Positions 6,701-7,809 of a stretch of 7,809 bases of DNA are shown here, piece by piece. A program made the translations under genes and the position numbers. Origin of the DNA: an uncultured Collinsella sp. GTDB taxonomy: Bacteria > Actinomycetota > Coriobacteriia > Coriobacteriales > Coriobacteriaceae. How positions within the stretch are numbered: position 1 is the first letter of the stretch; each line of letters starts with the position of its first letter. Below the pieces are notes generated by a model, which was not told the origin of the DNA, did not search any database, and saw only the letters and a program-made list of their open reading frames with translations. Location: contig CABUZD010000076.1 in NCBI GenBank assembly GCA_902495945.1, positions 1 to 7,809 of the forward strand, read 5' to 3'.

Positions 6701-7809
6701 ATGCCGAATGTCCCCACGACCACCCCGGGCCCGGATGATACCGAGCACACGCCCGAAGATGTCACCGAAACGATTCCTCTGGTTACAAACGTACATGCCG
6801 ATAAGCAGAGCGGACGCGCGAACGATACGGCCGAGATTTCCGATGAAGAGGCGTATGCCAAGCTCAAGGCAAAACGTGCCGAACGTCGACGTAAAAAGCT
6901 GATTCGACGCGGTATTGCCGCCGGCGTCGTGGGTGCCATCGCGCTCATTGCCATTGTCGCAACCCTGGTTATCAATGCGCAGCCACAGGACGCTAGCGGG
7001 CCTGTGACCGACATGGTGACCGAGGGCACGTTTACCACAACGGTCGAGGCAAAAGGCCAGCTCAAACCCATTTCGTCCTCAGTGGTCTCCCCTTCTGTCG
7101 ATGGCACGATCGATTCCATCAACGTGCAGGCAGGCCAATCCGTCAACGAGGGCGACGTGCTTATGACCATTAAAAACGACGAGCTCGATCGCAACGTTGC
7201 CGAGGCGCAGCGTGCAGTTGCAGCCGCTCAAGAAGACCTCGCCAACGCGCAGAAAGCCGCAACCGCAGCGCAGACCACCCCAACGACGGACGTCGATGGA
7301 GCTTCCGCAGCGGCTGGCGTCTCCGCCGCATCAGCGGACACGAACGCCGTATCGGCCGCGCAGCGCAGCCTAGCATCGGCCCAGGCAAACCTCGACCAGG
7401 CGAACGCCAAGGCCGCCAGTCGCACGGTCACGGCCCCGAGCTCGGGTAGCATCGTGGAGCTCAACGCCAAGGTGGGCGCTACGGTAACAGGCGGCATGAT
7501 CATGGGCGAAAGCGATACGAGCGGCGGCAAGCAGTGCATGCAGATCGCCGACCTATCCAAGATGAAGGTGACCGTGCAGGTGGGCGAAAAGGACATCGCC
7601 AAGATCGCCGTTGGGCAGAGCGCCAACGTCACGTATCCCGCGTTTCCCGATATCGTGAGCCAGGGCACCGTCACGGCTATCGCGTCGGTGGCAAACTCCG
7701 ACGCCGTCAACGGCGGCGGCAGCGTGACCTTTAACGTCGACATCCTCATCGAGGCGCCCGACGCGCGCCTGAAGCCGGGCATGACGGCCGAGGTCTCGGT
7801 GGTGACCGA
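6701..7809 (+). CDS. membrane-fusion (HlyD/MacA-like) efflux adaptor subunit, N-terminal 369 residues (truncated by window edge)
   Basis: These periplasmic-adaptor-type proteins work with ABC (MacB-like) or RND transporters. In Gram-positive bacteria they sit outside the membrane beside an ABC exporter. The first 369 codons are present and no stop is reached. Residues 1-67 are an acidic then strongly basic cytoplasmic tail (AERRRKKLIRR at 60-70). A single membrane anchor spans about 71-92 (GIAAGVVGAIALIAIVATLVIN). The first half of the lipoyl-like domain is at about 128-162 (VDGTIDSINVQAGQSVNEGDVL). A helical hairpin covers about 163-240, split by a low-complexity Ala/Thr/Ser stretch (187-215). 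The second lipoyl half is at 242-271 (TVTAPSSGSIVELNAKVGATV). Beta-barrel segments follow from about 279 (QIADLSKMKVTVQVGEKDIAKI), ending near LKPGMTAEVSVV (357-368). The start is supported by AAAGGAG at 6689-6695, five bases before ATG. The next gene, outside the window, would be predicted to be an ABC transporter. The substrate cannot be inferred. Confidence 0.9.
   Translation, partial: MPNVPTTTPGPDDTEHTPEDVTETIPLVTNVHADKQSGRANDTAEISDEEAYAKLKAKRAERRRKKLIRRGIAAGVVGAIALIAIVATLVINAQPQDASGPVTDMVTEGTFTTTVEAKGQLKPISSSVVSPSVDGTIDSINVQAGQSVNEGDVLMTIKNDELDRNVAEAQRAVAAAQEDLANAQKAATAAQTTPTTDVDGASAAAGVSAASADTNAVSAAQRSLASAQANLDQANAKAASRTVTAPSSGSIVELNAKVGATVTGGMIMGESDTSGGKQCMQIADLSKMKVTVQVGEKDIAKIAVGQSANVTYPAFPDIVSQGTVTAIASVANSDAVNGGGSVTFNVDILIEAPDARLKPGMTAEVSVVT

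Noticed and set aside
5693..6796. Open 367-codon minus-strand frame opposite the transpeptidase
   Set aside because: It is an antisense shadow of the YkuD-family gene that crosses the intergenic hairpin and the adaptor start. No ribosome binding site or domain is visible.

Overview
The window looks like ordinary chromosomal DNA of a high-GC Gram-positive bacterium. From the GC-rich codon use, the absence of outer-membrane features and the mix of gene families, I think a member of the Coriobacteriia (Collinsella-like) is most likely. That assignment is inference from memory of the families, not a database result.

Layout. (1) Positions 1-1159, minus strand: the first 386 codons of glutamyl-tRNA synthetase (gltX), running off the left edge. 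(2) Positions 1160-1454: a divergent intergenic region with candidate promoters for both flanking genes. Between them lies a long, near-perfect inverted repeat (1240-1349), one arm of which carries a 13-bp tandem duplication. A GC-rich hairpin lies in the probable metK leader. (3) Positions 1455-2735, plus strand: S-adenosylmethionine synthase (metK), closed by a strong intrinsic terminator. (4) Positions 2736-3077: a 342-bp gap whose right half holds a second inverted repeat (26-bp perfect arms) with a nested hairpin, then a 20-bp direct repeat ending one base before the next ribosome binding site. (5) Positions 3078-4685, plus strand: single-chain iron-sulfur L-serine ammonia-lyase with an internal ACT domain, followed by a terminator. 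(6) Positions 4835-6568, plus strand: a membrane-anchored L,D-transpeptidase (YkuD family) with a Gln/Arg-rich cytoplasmic tail, preceded by a perfect TATAAT box. (7) Positions 6701-7809, plus strand: the start of a membrane-fusion (HlyD/MacA-like) efflux adaptor, running off the right edge.

The genes do not form one obvious pathway. gltX and metK are housekeeping genes transcribed divergently. metK, sdaA and the transpeptidase are separated by terminators or hairpins and look like independent units. The last two genes both act at the cell envelope, but they are separated by 132 bp and a hairpin, so co-transcription is uncertain. I found no CRISPR array, tRNA, rRNA, phage gene or transposase. 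The least explained parts are the two non-coding inverted-repeat elements at 1240-1349 and 2903-3064, and I regard these as the parts most worth checking. I see no convincing evidence for a new multi-gene system.
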